Assembly (NCBI GenBank): GCA_037074765.1
Contig: JBAMDO010000345.1
Span: 1-36,344, forward strand
From: Mansonella perstans
Lineage: Eukaryota > Nematoda > Chromadorea > Rhabditida > Onchocercidae
DNA: 36,344 nucleotides
Direction of reading: 5' to 3'
Below are positions 1-12,174 of this stretch, in pieces. The number at the start of each line of letters is the position of its first letter. The first letter of the stretch is position 1. Under the pieces are notes generated by a model, which was given only the letters and a program-made list of their open reading frames with translations, made no database searches and was not told the DNA's origin. The position numbers were made by a program, and so were the translations under genes.

Positions 1-3
1 CAT

Positions 4-33
4 AGCAGCAGCAGCAGCAGCAGCAGCAGCATT
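4..33. repeat. (AGC)10 microsatellite
   Basis: Ten perfect AGC (CAG) trinucleotide units lie at the very start of the window. No coding exon can be recognised around them, so I do not call a polyglutamine tract. Confidence 0.95.
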
Positions 34-2220
34 AAACTGTCCTTACTGCTGCATATATCAATGTAATAGGTAAAATTTTAATCTTCAAAAATGAAATGAA
101 TGTCAGTGGATGCAAACCTGAGGGATTAATAAAACTTTCAATTGAACTTTCTTTTCTGCTTCCTCGTCCTCTTCCTTTCATTGTAGCATTCTCTTCTTTC
201 AAATTAAGCAAATTTCACTGAAACGAACAATTTAAATTCCTTCTTACAAAACTTCCATTTAGTTTCCTCTCTCAACAACCTGTCCTGTCTCACTTCCTTC
301 ACCATACTCTTCTCCAGTCAGCCCTCTTCCTCTTCTTCTCCTACTTCCACACTATTTCTTCTATCAGTCTAGGATAGGGAATCATCGCCACTGGCAACTA
401 CACTACTGATATGTTCTCTTTACATTTTCAACTGTTTCTACTATTCTCTATGTCTCCCTCTCCCTGTCTCTCTCTTATAGTGATCATATATGATATGTTG
501 CAAAAAATCTACCCTGTAAGAATTCTAAAAGGATTTGACATGCCTTAGGAATTAAATGATCTGAGTGACAAAATGAACCATTTGAAATGTGATGTAAGAC
601 AGTCAGAGGTACTTTTATAGCACAATTTATAAATAGAAATGAAACAGAAATAAAAAATAAATAAGAATAAAAAAAGTGGAAAGAAATAATAATAATTAAA
701 AAACAAAACAATGTAAAAAAACATGGAATGATAAAATATCTAAAATAAATGAAGTGAAAAAACATGCAAAAGTGAAATTAATAGTAAACATATGAACAAA
801 TAAAACAGATAAGGATGTGTGCAAAGTTCGAAACATCGTGAAAATTCTAAGAGATCAAGAAAAGATTGATGTTTGGAACAATTGGAAAATTTTCAAAAAC
901 CAAGAAAGATGCAGTATTTCAAAAGATTTAAATCTGAGAATTTCCATAGATTTTTAAGAATATCCCAAACTATATAAATGTAAAAATGTATCTGGGAAAT
1001 GTGGAGGAAAGCAGGAGTTTAAAAAATCATTCTGCTATTTAAAATCCATTGTAAATGTTCAAAAATTTAGAAGAAATCAAACATTTGAAAAGACTGTAGA
1101 CTTTTTTGAAGTATCATAAATTCTAAAAAATCACGCACAAAATTAATACGAAATTGCGGAAATATATCCAAAACTAATAAACGAAAAACTTCAAAACTTC
1201 TTTTCGAAATTTTTAAAAACTTCAAAACTTTTCTAATTCTGAAATATATTTCAAAAATTAAAGAAGGAAATCAAAAAGTTCAGAAATTCGCTTTGAGGAT
1301 TAAAAAATGTATGGAAAGAATTCAGAACTCAGAAAATTTTTCTCCATAATTTCAAAACCTAACATTTTTTATGTTCTAACTTAAATGAAAAAAAAACATG
1401 ACTACATATTTACTTTCGTAGACATGACTAACAATAGACATGACTACATATTTACTTTCGATCATGCTAATCCGGATAAGATAATAGCAACACTGCTACC
1501 AACTTGTGATTCATTTCATAATTAAATAGAGGAATCCTCAACTTTTTAAACTGTCAGATCTAAATCAAAAGGAATGCTTAAATTAAAGCAGGAAAAATTA
1601 TTAAATTTCAACAAAAATGAAATCGCCCTACTAATTAATTCTCTCTCTTCTAACTAATAAACGAAAAACTTCAAAACTTCTAACTACCTCTGTTCAAAAT
1701 CTCTTGTTCAAAATCAAATTATCTAAAACATTATACAATTTTGCAAGTTAAATATATAAAATTAAAATTCAATAAGTTGGTACCGTAAATTGCAAATTTA
1801 ACGGAAAAATTTAACAAACTTAGAAACAACAAGCAACATCGAAAGTTTCTAAGAGCCATTAGTAATAATTGACAAATCAATAAAAACATTTGACTATCAA
1901 CAGTGTTATCTTGATAACAAAATAAAGAAATAAGAACAGCAAACACTTAGTAAAGAATTTGCTAGACCAGGCAATTAAAATGAAGAAACAATTGAATTCA
2001 AATTCATTTGATATTTAGTAAGTTATGACCAAATTTTATGGTAATCAAACTAACTTTCCCAAAAGATTCCACTTTTTGACAACACCAGAAATGATGCATA
2101 GTAGGCGCAAGCACTTTCTTACAATGTCTTAAAATGTTTAAATTTCTCCCAAACCTTGAATTCAATTGTTTGACATTCAATGCCACTGCAAATAACAAAA
2201 GAAATATAGCTAATCATTTT
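34..2220. other. Gene-free AT-rich stretch with short direct repeats
   Basis: No credible exon on either strand. It holds pyrimidine-rich patches (about 150-480) and two pairs of exact direct repeats: a 23-base repeat at 1396-1418 and 1438-1460, and a 30-base repeat at 1172-1201 and 1652-1681. The open frames here, such as the minus-strand one at 484-765, consist almost entirely of F, I, L, S and Y, as expected of AT-rich noncoding DNA. Confidence 0.7.
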
Positions 2221-2471
2221 GATTTTTTTCTTTTTTTAATTTTTCCATTTTTTTCTATTTTCTGTTTTTTTTTCATTTTTTTGATCTTTTTTCTTTTTTT
2301 CTTCTCTTTTTTATTATTTTTTCTTTTCTTTTTTTTTATTTTTTTGTTTCTTTTTTCTTTTTTTTTGTTTTTTTCATTTTTTTATTCCTTTTTTCTTTTC
2401 TTTTTTATTACCTTTTTTTTCGTTTCTTTTTTATTTTCTTATTTTTTGCTGTTTTTTTTTTTTTTTTTTAT
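2221..2471. repeat. Long T-rich (homopyrimidine-like) tract
   Basis: About 250 bases of T runs broken by single C, A or G, ending in a run of roughly 20 T. The plus-strand frame through it would encode almost only F, L, S and I and is rejected as a gene. It lies downstream of the minus-strand zinc-finger gene, where it reads as an A-rich tract. Confidence 0.85.
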
Positions 2472-2895
2472 TTCAAAACTTTAGTAAAACAACAATGTTA
2501 GAAAAAAAAGTGAGCGCAAACACAAGCAAATACAAAAAATCACAACCAAAATGAAAAGCAATTTGAAATGCCAAACAGTTTTTTTGACGACTGAACGATT
2601 TCAGGTCATGTTTTTTCAAATTTATCACGCGATTTGAAATTTGAAAGAAATATTTCATCTATGAAAAGCGGAAGTAGATCGGAAATTTTTCAAGATAATA
2701 AAGGACTTGGAAAATAATAATTCAACAATTAGAAACTTTGTATGTAAAGTAAAACAAAAACAAAACAAAAAAAATTTAATAAAATTGCAAAAAAAACCTT
2801 GAAAGAATAATCTGCGTGGATAGAAGAAAATTGGAGCGAAAGACGAAGTTTGGATAGCGGTGATCATTATCGGAATGCATGGATCGAATCGCTTA

Positions 2896-5800
2896 TTACT
2901 GTGCACCTGAAATATAAAGCAAATATTGACCGGGCAGGGATATTTAATACAATAATTTCCTATTTTTGAAAAAAAGAAAACTGTTTATTTACCGCGAATA
3001 TAATATCGCTCTGCATCATCGTTTCTGCCCACCAGCTGGAGCCTTCTACGTTTCACGGCTCTTTCATTCATTGCAGCCTTCGTGGCATTGGGACACCATT
3101 CCAAAGAATGGAGCTCCATCGTGGCTGCGATTTCTTCGTCGGAACGAATATGCGGCATACGAATGAAATGGCCGCACTGCTGACAAAAACCTGAAATAGG
3201 TATATTGTATTTAAAGTGCTTAGGTAAAATAAATATAAAAAATTCCTTCAAAAAACTGAACCTAATGTATAAATTCCAAAAAGCTCACCGTTTCCTCGAT
3301 GCGCTTTGGCCGCATGAATTCGCCATCCCTTTACAGTTCCAAATTCTTTAGGGCACATACCGCATTCTACAAAGATTAAAGTATTAAATTCATATAAATT
3401 AATCCGTGTAAAATTTTAATCTTAGAATCATACACTTTTAAACTTACCAATTATTACTGACCCGTCGGCACTACGGTTCACCCTATACGGGTCGATTTCC
3501 GGCACAACCAGCTGTTCTGCATATTGAGTTGGTAAACCTTCCACTTCCGACACATGGAAGGCTTCCGGCCCAGCTGGTGCTTCTCTGCGTCCTTCGCTCA
3601 CTACTATCGGAACCCGTACGGTCCGGGAACGCCTGAAACATATATTCACAACATAAATAATAAATTACATAAATAATCGCAAATTATTCTTCTTGCTTAC
3701 TCGCTCAGCAAGCTGCTCATATTTTCCAAATGAATGCATTATAAAATAAATAATGCCATAATTTTTTCTTTTTTAAATCAGCCGACAAAATAAGTTCAGT
3801 TTTGCATTTTATAATGTGCTTTATAATTAATAGTTTTTATCACATTTGTCTAAAAATGAACTTACAATACAATTTCGCGCACTGTCACCGCTTCTCGTCG
3901 TTTCCGGACCGTCACTGTTTGCGCTCTTGATGCCACATCGGCACTTTCCTCGTTGAGGAAAGGCTCGTGTGATGCCTGCCGCCTCTCCATCAACTCGTTT
4001 TCTTCCTCATCTTGCACCAGTAGTGGTACTGCTTCCACCACTCCGTGCAGTTCGTCTCGAGCTGATGGCGGACTTGCGCTTTCTAATAATTCCGATCTTG
4101 GAGCGTCCACTTTTTCTCCTTCATCATTTCGCTCCAATCTTCCTCTTAAGTTGTTAATCTGAAGAAGAACCAGTTAAACCAATTAATAAAGAGTTCAGTG
4201 AAACACACACTTTATACTAAATGCCCTCCATGACAATTTCATTTAAAAAAAAATAAGCCTTCATTTGCATAGCCTTTGTTCACTCTCTTTTTGATCAATT
4301 TTGATCGCAATATTAGTAAGGAAAATCAGAAATTGTTTATTTATTAGGTTATTCTTTATACAAAAATTCACCCTACTTTACCATAACACAAATAAATATC
4401 AGAAAAAAAACATACTAAATTTGCCGCATTCAATAAATATCCTTCCAATGCTTGGAAATATAGCGGCTGCTCTTTGCGCAGATAATTTTTTAAGTCTGCC
4501 AAATTTGGCAAATTTGGGCCAATTTGGCAATCGCTAGCTAATTTCGTATCCATTTGCTGAAAAAAATTAAATACTTTAAATTATATAACAGGAAAACGGT
4601 TGTAAATTCTATACTACTAAATAATTGAAATACAAATAAAATACTAAATTTCAAAAACAGTGTATTTATCGTCTATTATAAGAAAGAACAAACTATTCAA
4701 TACAATAAACTAAATGCCCAATAAAATACCAATACAATAAAAAGTTATATAATAAAGATTACATTTTCTAATCTATCAATAATCCTCTCCAGCAAAGAAA
4801 CATGCAAATGTCTTACTAATAAAACATTACGTGCAAAACTTATACTCTGTCATACTCTTCTATTTACTGATAGATCATTTTATCCGACCAGAGACAATTA
4901 ATGAGAAAAAAAAGACGATCAGTTAACATAATGAGAGAATAAAAACAATTAGACGCAGACGACTTCAGTGGACAGATAGATGTTGTACACTATTTACCGT
5001 ATCATGAGTAAGCTTTTGAAAGTAAAATGAAACTAAAGTAAAGATATTGGAAAAGTAATTAATAGTAAAATAATAACGAAATACTCTAAAGATATTCAAA
5101 ATTACTCTTGAAATTGAGTTGAATATACTGTCGGATTATCTGTGATCTACGAATCAGCGGTATATAAATGGAAAATTAAAATAATAAACAGTAAAGATGG
5201 TACAAAAATTAAAAAAGTAATTATTAGTAACATAATAATTATATAAAAATTACTTTTGACATTGAATTGAATATTTTCTTAAATTTTTTGTGGAAAGAAA
5301 CTTTTGTTATTTGATGAATTGATATGTCATAAAAATTTCACCGCTAATACATTATATATTAATATTAGAGAGATTTCGTTCATTGCCTAATATTTAGTTA
5401 AAAAGTAATTTGACAAAGTAAATAAGAAAAGTGAATTTTAATTGTTGTTTCAGTTTATTCATATGAACATTGTATTTTTACCGCTTGCTATCTCAAGCAT
5501 TTTTTATTATGGATCATTTTTTCTTTGTTATTAGTGTAAGAAAACTATAAAGTTCAAAAATAATAATTTCTTCATTAAACTTTCATTATATTAATTTAAA
5601 TTAATAATTAAAACTTTTATTGCATTAATTCAAATTGTTAAAAAAGAAAATTTGGATCAAAAAAAAAAGAAATGAGAAAAGATGTAATTAAATATTATAG
5701 CAATTAATTTGAAGGAAAAATTGAATATTCTCTAAATGTGCCAGGAGATAACGAAAAAAACTAACAGAATCAAAAGCTATGAAAAAACACTTTTTGGTTT

Positions 5801-6104
5801 TATCAAATTACATTTTGAACTTACTTTTTCTTCAGTAATTTCTTGCTTATATTTTTCATATTTTTTCTTCATTGCTTTTGTGCTTCGTACGATGTCGCAT
5901 ATTTTTCGCAGAACGTAATGATCGTAGACATCGTGAAATGATTCGCCACTTCATCATTTGTTGTTTGATACGATTTATTCCATCATCTTGCATATCGTTT
6001 GAATTAGTCAGTTGTGTCAAGTTTCCCGGATTACTTCCCATTTGAGGAATTTCTGGACTTTGCAGAATATTTCGCACTATGTAAACATTTTTGGTTGATG
6101 ACAT
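2896..6104 (-). CDS. C2H2 zinc-finger protein gene, multi-exon
   Basis: Exons on the minus strand: 4556-4416, 4158-3866, 3632-3448, 3366-3289, 3190-2993 and 2906-2896, all with GT/AG borders and matching codon phase; a further 5' exon 6104-5825 is likely. From the ATG at 4553 the product is 300 aa; with the 5' exon it would be about 394 aa. The N-terminal half looks helical and charged ([20 protein letters not shown]), followed by an acidic, probably disordered middle. The C-terminus carries a C2H2 finger, C-x2-C-x12-H-x4-H (CGMCPKEF...HAAKAH, exon 3366-3289), then a CQQCGHF segment with later H and C residues and a KRRR basic patch, suggesting a nuclear nucleic-acid-binding protein. The GC content of the exons is clearly above that of the introns. 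The finger followed by an RSDEE segment resembles the N-terminus of R2/NeSL-type retrotransposon proteins, but no reverse transcriptase is present. The ortholog was not identified. Confidence 0.75.
4554..4559 (-). promoter_or_regulatory. Strong 3' splice site 3 nt before ATG (possible SL site)
   Basis: On the minus strand a T-rich run ends in cag at 4559-4557, followed by caa and then the ATG at 4553. It can act either as an ordinary internal acceptor (phase 0 from 5825) or as an SL trans-splice site giving a shorter 300-aa protein. Confidence 0.5.
4557..5824 (-). other. Putative long first intron of the zinc-finger gene
   Basis: AT-rich, no credible exon on either strand. It would start at gtaagt (5824-5819) and end at cag (4559-4557). 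A segment at about 4868-4925 resembles one at 8454-8513, suggesting a dispersed repeat. Confidence 0.45.
5825..6104 (-). CDS. Probable 5' exon of the zinc-finger gene, with frame break
   Basis: An ATG at 6104-6102 ([15 protein letters not shown]) lies 10 bases after an acceptor (ttctattgttag), a good SL trans-splice site. This frame stops at 5858-5856. A second frame of the same exon, open from about 5960 to the donor at 5825|gtaagt, reads as charged coding sequence ([14 protein letters not shown], then [15 protein letters not shown]) and ends in phase 0, matching exon 4556-4416, which opens QMDTKL. Moving from the first frame to the second needs one base to be skipped near 5945-5965. This may be an assembly error, a strain-specific lesion, or a sign that the real start is the ATG at 4553, which has its own acceptor 3 bases upstream. 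Confidence 0.55.
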
Positions 6105-7056
6105 GCTTCTTGATCTAACAATAGAAATTACAAATAAAACCTGAAATTAATTATGAAATTATTATCATGATTATATAGAAACAAATACTGTAAGTATGAA
6201 AGCTTTTTTTTTGCCAAATAAACACAAATAAATTAAAATTTGTTTTTTTTCCTACTCATTGATTTTCCTGAAAAGTTTTTTAAATTAAATTATTTTATTC
6301 AATTCATTCAATGGAATAATTAATTATACATTCTTCAGTTAATTTTCAGATCTTTTAAGATTAAAATTAACTTAGTAACTTAAGCAGAAATCTACTAAAC
6401 TTTATTTTGAGCTAAAAAAAGTACCAGAAAATACCTTATAATTCCAAAATAGTAACAGTACCATATAAATTTCAGAATAGTAGCAGTTCAAGCTATTTTC
6501 ACGAAATTATCTGATCACCTTCTAAATTTGACTCTTTTCTGTGATCCATTTCAATACAATTTTCTGCAAGTCTTCCGGAGACAGATAAGGAAAACTTAAG
6601 ATAGGTAAAGAAAACATGTAATCCTTTGTGCCTCATCCCATCGTTTCAACCTATTTCTTCTATCTTATCAATTTTCCTCCTATCAATTCCGCTCCCGATC
6701 TAATTTCTGACAGTCTATATGTTTCGAATTTTCCTCTCAAATAGCTCATCTAAATTCATTTCATCTCCCATAAATGCTAAATTTCCCGGTATCAATCATC
6801 AAACAATCCAAATCATATGTTCCGATATATAGCAATGTATCGCGCAACTCATCATCGATCATCATACCAATCATCTCCCAGCACCGAATAAATATGAAAT
6901 GAATGAAAAGAAATAGTAAAGTAGCAGGAATTCATTTCCGGCAAAATAAGCACTATGTAAAATTTGCATATCATTCGAACTTGTTATCGGCTGCCAGTGA
7001 ATATGCAAATTTTTCTCACATCACTTTTTTGTCGTTTCTTTTGTTTGAAGTGTTAT

Positions 7057-7283
7057 CACAAAATTACTTTTGGAAGTGTCGAATAGTGTTGAATTCTTTT
7101 CGGTACTCCTTTTTTGACATACTGCATAATATCCAATTCCTATCCAGGGTTACTGTATAATTCCCAAATTTAACTTCCTTTTCAGGTCACCGCAAAATTT
7201 CCTTTGAAAGTATCAAAGAGTGTTGATTTATTTTCGGCACTACTGTCTAATAGAAAATCCTTCTTTGACATACTGCGTAGTGT
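7057..7283. repeat. Imperfect ~134-bp tandem duplication
   Basis: Two copies (from about 7057 and about 7190) share the same order of blocks: CAAAATT, AGTGTTGA, TTTTCGG, then TTTGACATACTGC. They are diverged by substitutions and small gaps. No coding role is visible. Confidence 0.6.
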
Positions 7284-8392
7284 TCAAATTTAATCTCAAA
7301 ATTTATTGCATATTTTCAAATTATCTTTGGCGACATTATACAATTACTAAACTCCAGATCTGTAAATTATTGTTCCCAATGGATACGACACAATGTCAAA
7401 ATTTTCAAAGTATGATCGATCGGGAATAATTCGACGATGAACTGTGGAAAATTTGTTTATTGTTATGCGCTGTTCAAAAGCAAATAGCAGAAGTATCATA
7501 AATTTTGACGAAAAACAATTCCAATAACTTACTGGTATGATCGATACAAGGCATTCATTCACAGTTCAGACAGTGATGCAAAAATCAAAATCTAGTGAAA
7601 TTTTTCAACGAATAAAATTAATGAATTTTTTAGTAATCAGAAAATTATTAATGCTTTCTGGTGATCGAAACTAAGTAATAAATCTTGGTTATCACAATTA
7701 TTGAAATTCTTAAAAACCAAAAAATGATCAAAATTTTTACTTTTATTAATTTCTCTCGATCGAAATTCACCCACCCCACCGCACATTTTTTCTTCATATC
7801 TATAGCTCGCAATGCGTAAAAATTTTTCAGACATTTTTTCAGCTCAAACTGAAATTTTCCATTTTGAAGCGATAGGAAGAGCCGTGTTTGTATGCCAGAA
7901 TGCAGTAATTAATTGCTGAAGATTTGTGACTTTCAGTAGTTTATGCTTTGGTTTAACAGTAGGTATTTCAAATTTCTTTAGGCTTGCGAATACTTATTTT
8001 CATAAATTTATTTGGCTCATTCTTGTGAAAATTAAAATTCTGGTTAGTAAGCAATCAAGGGTAAGGTCAATTTATTGGCGTATTTTTGTGAAAGTTCTAA
8101 CTGTTGAAAATTTCGTTGATTATTAATTATTCATTTTCAAGAAAAAGGAAAAGAAAACCCTTACTGATCAATCAATTTCAGTCAAATCTCTTTAAGCCAC
8201 TAATTTTACTTTCGTTCATGTTAAGATAGAATGCTGCTTTCATTCAGTATTCTTTAAATCTTTCTGATCACTTGATAAAGTCTCTTTACTCTTCTTGCTT
8301 CTCTTAATGGACTTAATAAAAAACAAATTAAGTGAACTAAGAAAAACCAAATAAGAGAACGTTGCAAAAGGAAAAATGCTTTTTAAAATTTT

Positions 8393-8452
8393 GATTTAAG
8401 TCTTTTATAATCGTTCACTTGGTCGATTTAAGTCTTTTATAATCGTTCACTT
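8393..8452. repeat. Exact 28-base repeat in tandem (32-bp period)
   Basis: The same 28 bases occur at 8393-8420 and 8425-8452 without a mismatch, separated by four bases. Confidence 0.95.
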
Positions 8453-9744
8453 CCTGATAGACTATTTTGTCCGATCGCAGACAATTATCGAGAAACAAAG
8501 AAAAAAGCGATCAATGCAACATTTTCTTTACATTTTTCTCTGGATTATTTGTTGTTGGCATATGTTATCTCACATAAAATTTTCAAACAATCATTTCAGT
8601 AATACATAGTTCGACTGATTTACTAAACTTTCTGACTGATTTTACTTCATTTCAATTTCTTTTAAGCATAACTGCAGAGCAGTTGTTTTATTTGCAATGC
8701 CTCTAAAAGGAAAACTTACAAGTCATTAATTCGAAAAGTGTATCATATTTTTACAAAATTCGAGTAAAGCAATATTTGCAGTTGAACGGCTATGTACAAG
8801 TCTTTTTTGTTCATTTATTGCATTTTCTTAATAAAATAATATACTAGGTAAAACAAGTATTAGACTCATTTTGTTCCAGTGTATTATGTTTCGTTATAAC
8901 ATAGTTTCATTGATTTGTTCATTATCTATCTCAGAGCTTTTCAGGAATTCGTTTATTTTTAATATTGGATGACTACATTCGCATATTTATTGATTGCAAT
9001 GAAAAAGCAGGTGTGGTGACTTTAGTAGGATTATGAATGCCAAGAACAATATCAATTGTAAGTTCTACAATACTCCTTCCCTTCCGAATTTACTCCTCCT
9101 CCCCGGATTTTTTTATTACTTTTAGTAAAAAGTAGAATAATTTAAAATATGAATTGATTTTGCCAGTAAATGTTAATATCCTTTCTTCATTACTTTCTTA
9201 TCTGGAAAAGTGAGATCGACAGTTTTTCGATGTTATGAATCATAAATTAATAATCCCAAATCAGTGCAACTTAATTTGATTCCTTTTTTCTTCTAAAATT
9301 TAAGTGCAGACTTTACGTTTTAACCTTGATGATTAAATATACTCTTTTCATTGTCTGTTTAATTTTTTGCCATATAAATTTCTGCCTTTTGGGGGACCGC
9401 ATTTCCGGCCAATGAAATGAGTGCTTCTATATGTATACTAAAGAATGATTTTATGCTTTTTGCTCTTAAAGATACTGCCGAAACTGTATGCAGTTAAAGT
9501 ATCACATCTATGGAAGATAATTCGCATTAATCATCAAAGCGTATTTCTATGGTCATATTCTGATGGTTAAATTGAGAGAGAGTTTATTTAGTAAATTGCG
9601 TTGTTAGAAACCGACTTTTTAGTTGTTAGAAAAAAAATATTTCTACCACCTTTATTCTCTTATCTTATCTAAATACAACTGTACTTACATACATGTTGTT
9701 CCATATAATCGAAAATAACTAAACATGATCCAGGACCGATGCAA

Positions 9745-9984
9745 TTAAACAAAACAAATATAATCTAATGTAATTAATAATGACCCAAGATAATATATAT
9801 TGATGGAAATATCCATTGGAATTAAGGTATATTGACTGAAAATGCATAGCGATGTTGATGTAGACGGTTGTCTTGACGCACATGACAGTGGAGCGTTGAA
9901 CGATGAGATGATGTGGAATAACTGTCTAATAGCCACAATCAAATCAGCATTTTCGTCCGAAATAATTATATGGAAATGGTACAT
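9745..9984 (-). other. Conserved downstream frame of unit A (candidate 3' exon)
   Basis: The minus-strand frame is open from an acceptor-like ctatag at about 9990 and includes ENADLIVAIRQLFHIISS and, later, a Cys-containing segment. The same frame stays open in units B1, B2 and D, with consensus ADLILAIRQLVHIISSLN, then C, then HSCAIFSQ. The plus-strand frame over the same bases is open only in A. It therefore looks like the coding strand, but the join to the signal-peptide exon could not be fixed. Confidence 0.35.
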
Positions 9985-10382
9985 CTATAGCACAATATTT
10001 ACAAATATAAGCCAATATAATTAATCTCTTAAAAGTTGGAAAATAAAAAATAAAACATGTTGATATTCGATTTTTTCATTAAATTTAATGCGAACAACAG
10101 ATAAGAGGACAATAGAATACCGACGGAAAAACTGTTAAAATTCGTAAAAATATTAAACAATGTGGCATATATTCTAGGCCGGAAGCATTGGTTATAATTA
10201 AAGCAGCTAAATCAGATATCAAAGCTTATCTGTGTGTTACAACGTGAGCAGCCTTGTCATTCGGCTTGGCTATCACGATCTTCATAATTTAAAAAAAATC
10301 ATTTAGGTATTTTTTTCATAGCTTTTTCATGATTTAAAAAATTTTTTCATAATGTTTTCTGTGAATTTCTTCAATAGCTTAC

Positions 10383-10467
10383 CAGGTTTTGGGCTTATAT
10401 AATGAATGATGAAAATAAGAAATAATAACAAATGTCGCCATATTTGGAGTAATAGCGACTCAGTCAT
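10383..10467 (-). CDS. Signal-peptide exon, unit A
   Basis: The exon starts at ATG 10467-10465 and ends at a good donor (G|gtaagc). It encodes MTESLLLQIWRHLLLFLIF followed by IIHYISPKP, a short polar start and a hydrophobic core typical of a secretory signal. The same exon occurs in units B and D at matching positions. In A the acceptor that precedes the ATG in B and D (tttcag|AGT) reads tttcaaaat, so SL trans-splicing may be lost and this copy may be inactive. Downstream exons are uncertain: a conserved frame at 9984-9745 (AIRQLFHIISS, then two Cys) is the best candidate for the C-terminal part. The function is unknown. Confidence 0.5.
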
Positions 10468-11100
10468 ATTTTGAAATGAGCTGTGCTTTTATCGAATAAT
10501 AGCATTTTTGAATCCATTTTTAAATTGCTGTCATTTAAGAATTCCTTTTTGATGACAGAACCAATAGAATTAGAGAAATAAATTTGCTTCAGAAAGTTAT
10601 CCTATTACCTGTTGCTACACCTAGTATTCAGTGCTACTGTAAAATCTCTGAAATCATCGAAACACTCCAATTATTTTTTTCAATAGTGAAAAAAGAATGA
10701 GGAAATATTAATAGTTCAAATCGAAATAAATCGCCCTTTAAATACTTCGATGAGGAGGCAGTGAATATAATTTTTCTCGTATTGTAGACGCGTTAAACAA
10801 TTTAATCTTTTGCAACCTGTTTCTTTCACTTTTATTTATTCAATGATAAAAGAAAGTATTAAGATGGATAAGTGAAAAGAAGTGATGCAAATGATTTGAT
10901 AAAATTAAGACTTACTACCAGTCAATTTATCTTATAACAAATTATCAGCGATCTTTTATAAGAGAAAGAGGATTTCTATCAAATTCTCTTTCCTTAATCT
11001 GTTCATTTAGAATTCAAATTTCAAATTCTTTTATTCATTATGGAAATTTTGTGAACAAGAAGAAATATTGTTGCATTTGGCAGTGTAATTTGTGTTGCAA

Positions 11101-11815
11101 ATGTATTGCAAGTGCTGTATTTATTTGTCATACTTTAAAAAATTAAAGATCCACAGGAAATTTATGAACTAAAATAATCATTAGGTTGTGTAATACCAAA
11201 ATCCAATATTTTACCGAATAGCTATCATCTAATGATTCTTCGTTTTTCTAATCAGTGCTAACTCTTCCCGGATTTTATCATTATTTAGTAAAAAGGGAAA
11301 ACATTTACAAAATTTCGAAAAAGAATTCAATAATTTTCCCTGAGTTAGCAATTATCATCCAATGATTGTTCGTTTTTCTAATTAGTGCTAGCTGACATTT
11401 CGATCATTCGTATGCGAGGCGGATCTACCACACATTTCACTTAAAGTTTGCAAAAATTCCTAATGCCATTCTGCCATTAGTTCCGCCATTAATGACGTAT
11501 ATTGCGCTAAATAATTGTTCACTTTGAAATAACGCATTTCAATCGATTCTTCTTTCTTATTGCTAAAAATTCTTTTGACAATGTGAAAATATTAGCAGAA
11601 ATATTAATTCCGAAAAGTAGAATTCACTTGCTAGAAATTAATAGCATCGAACAAATTCGCATTGTCAAAAAAATTAATTTTTTTCAAATTTGAAATACAA
11701 ATCAAATAAAATGATAATGAAGTAAAATTTAAAATTCTTTTATTAACTAATATAAACACAATTCTGAAATGATATTTTTCAGAGTTAATTAATTTATCCT
11801 GAAATTAATCGATTG
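11101..11815. other. Spacer between units A and B
   Basis: No gene seen. It contains a diverged internal duplication: an ATGATTCTTCGTTTTTCTAA-like block at about 11232 recurs at about 11361. The block at about 11570-11650 resembles unit C around 31830-32165. Confidence 0.5.
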
Positions 11816-12174
11816 AAAACTTTTAAACTTAATTATGCTTATTAGAAATATTTTTTTCATTGTCTAATTAATTTTTTGTCATATAAATTTCTGCTGACAA
11901 GGAACCACATTTTTGTGCAATGAAATGACTACTTATTTAAATATATATAACTTATATAAGTTGAGCAATTTTTGTGCCTTTATAACTCGTGTAAATCATC
12001 AAGTGTTTCCGCGGTCAATTTTTAATGGTCAAATTAGCAGAGAAGATTGATTCGGTAATTTGCGTTGTTACAAACCACCATATTTTTTTTGGGTTATGTT
12101 TCATTTTCATTCTCATATCTAAGCGCAAATATATATAAGTACACGTTTATTGATATCATGCTAATCCAGAATAA

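Larger units (their letters stand above)
6120..8720. other. Gene-poor stretch
   Basis: No exon that I can support. The open frames at 6903-7160, 7220-7429, 7347-7562 and 7926-8126 have the F/I/Y/L-rich composition of AT-rich noncoding DNA and no matching splice signals. Two tandem duplications inside it are listed separately. Confidence 0.6.
8720..11100 (-). repeat. Unit A of a tandemly repeated secreted-protein locus
   Basis: This stretch matches units B (11815-14540), D (15220-16660), C (31255-34200) and E (34310-35320) over the same ordered blocks. In plus-strand order these are an AAAGTACTTGCAG-like block, a TTTAGTAAAAAGTA block, a TTGCCATATAAATTTCT block, the candidate 3' exon region near 9750-9990, a block at 10020-10290, the signal-peptide exon at 10383-10467 and an upstream block at 10740-11100. 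Divergence is substantial, so the duplication is old. Confidence 0.75.

Noticed and set aside
484..765. 93-codon minus-strand frame
   Set aside because: AT-rich low-complexity sequence with F/I/Y/S composition and no splice signals or homolog in view.
2134..2484. 116-codon plus-strand frame
   Set aside because: Made of a T-rich tract; encodes almost only F, L, S and I.
3696..3712. 15-base microexon (cagcttgctgagcga) with gtaagc donor in the zinc-finger gene
   Set aside because: It would keep the phase, but its acceptor is poor and the neighbouring exons already join in frame without it.
3953..4162. Plus-strand frames over the zinc-finger gene (3953-4162, 3969-4157, 2966-3166)
   Set aside because: Shadows of the higher-GC minus-strand exons, which have consistent splice sites and phase.
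9842..10024. 60-codon plus-strand frame in unit A
   Set aside because: The frame is broken in units B, C and D, whereas the minus-strand frame stays open in most of them.
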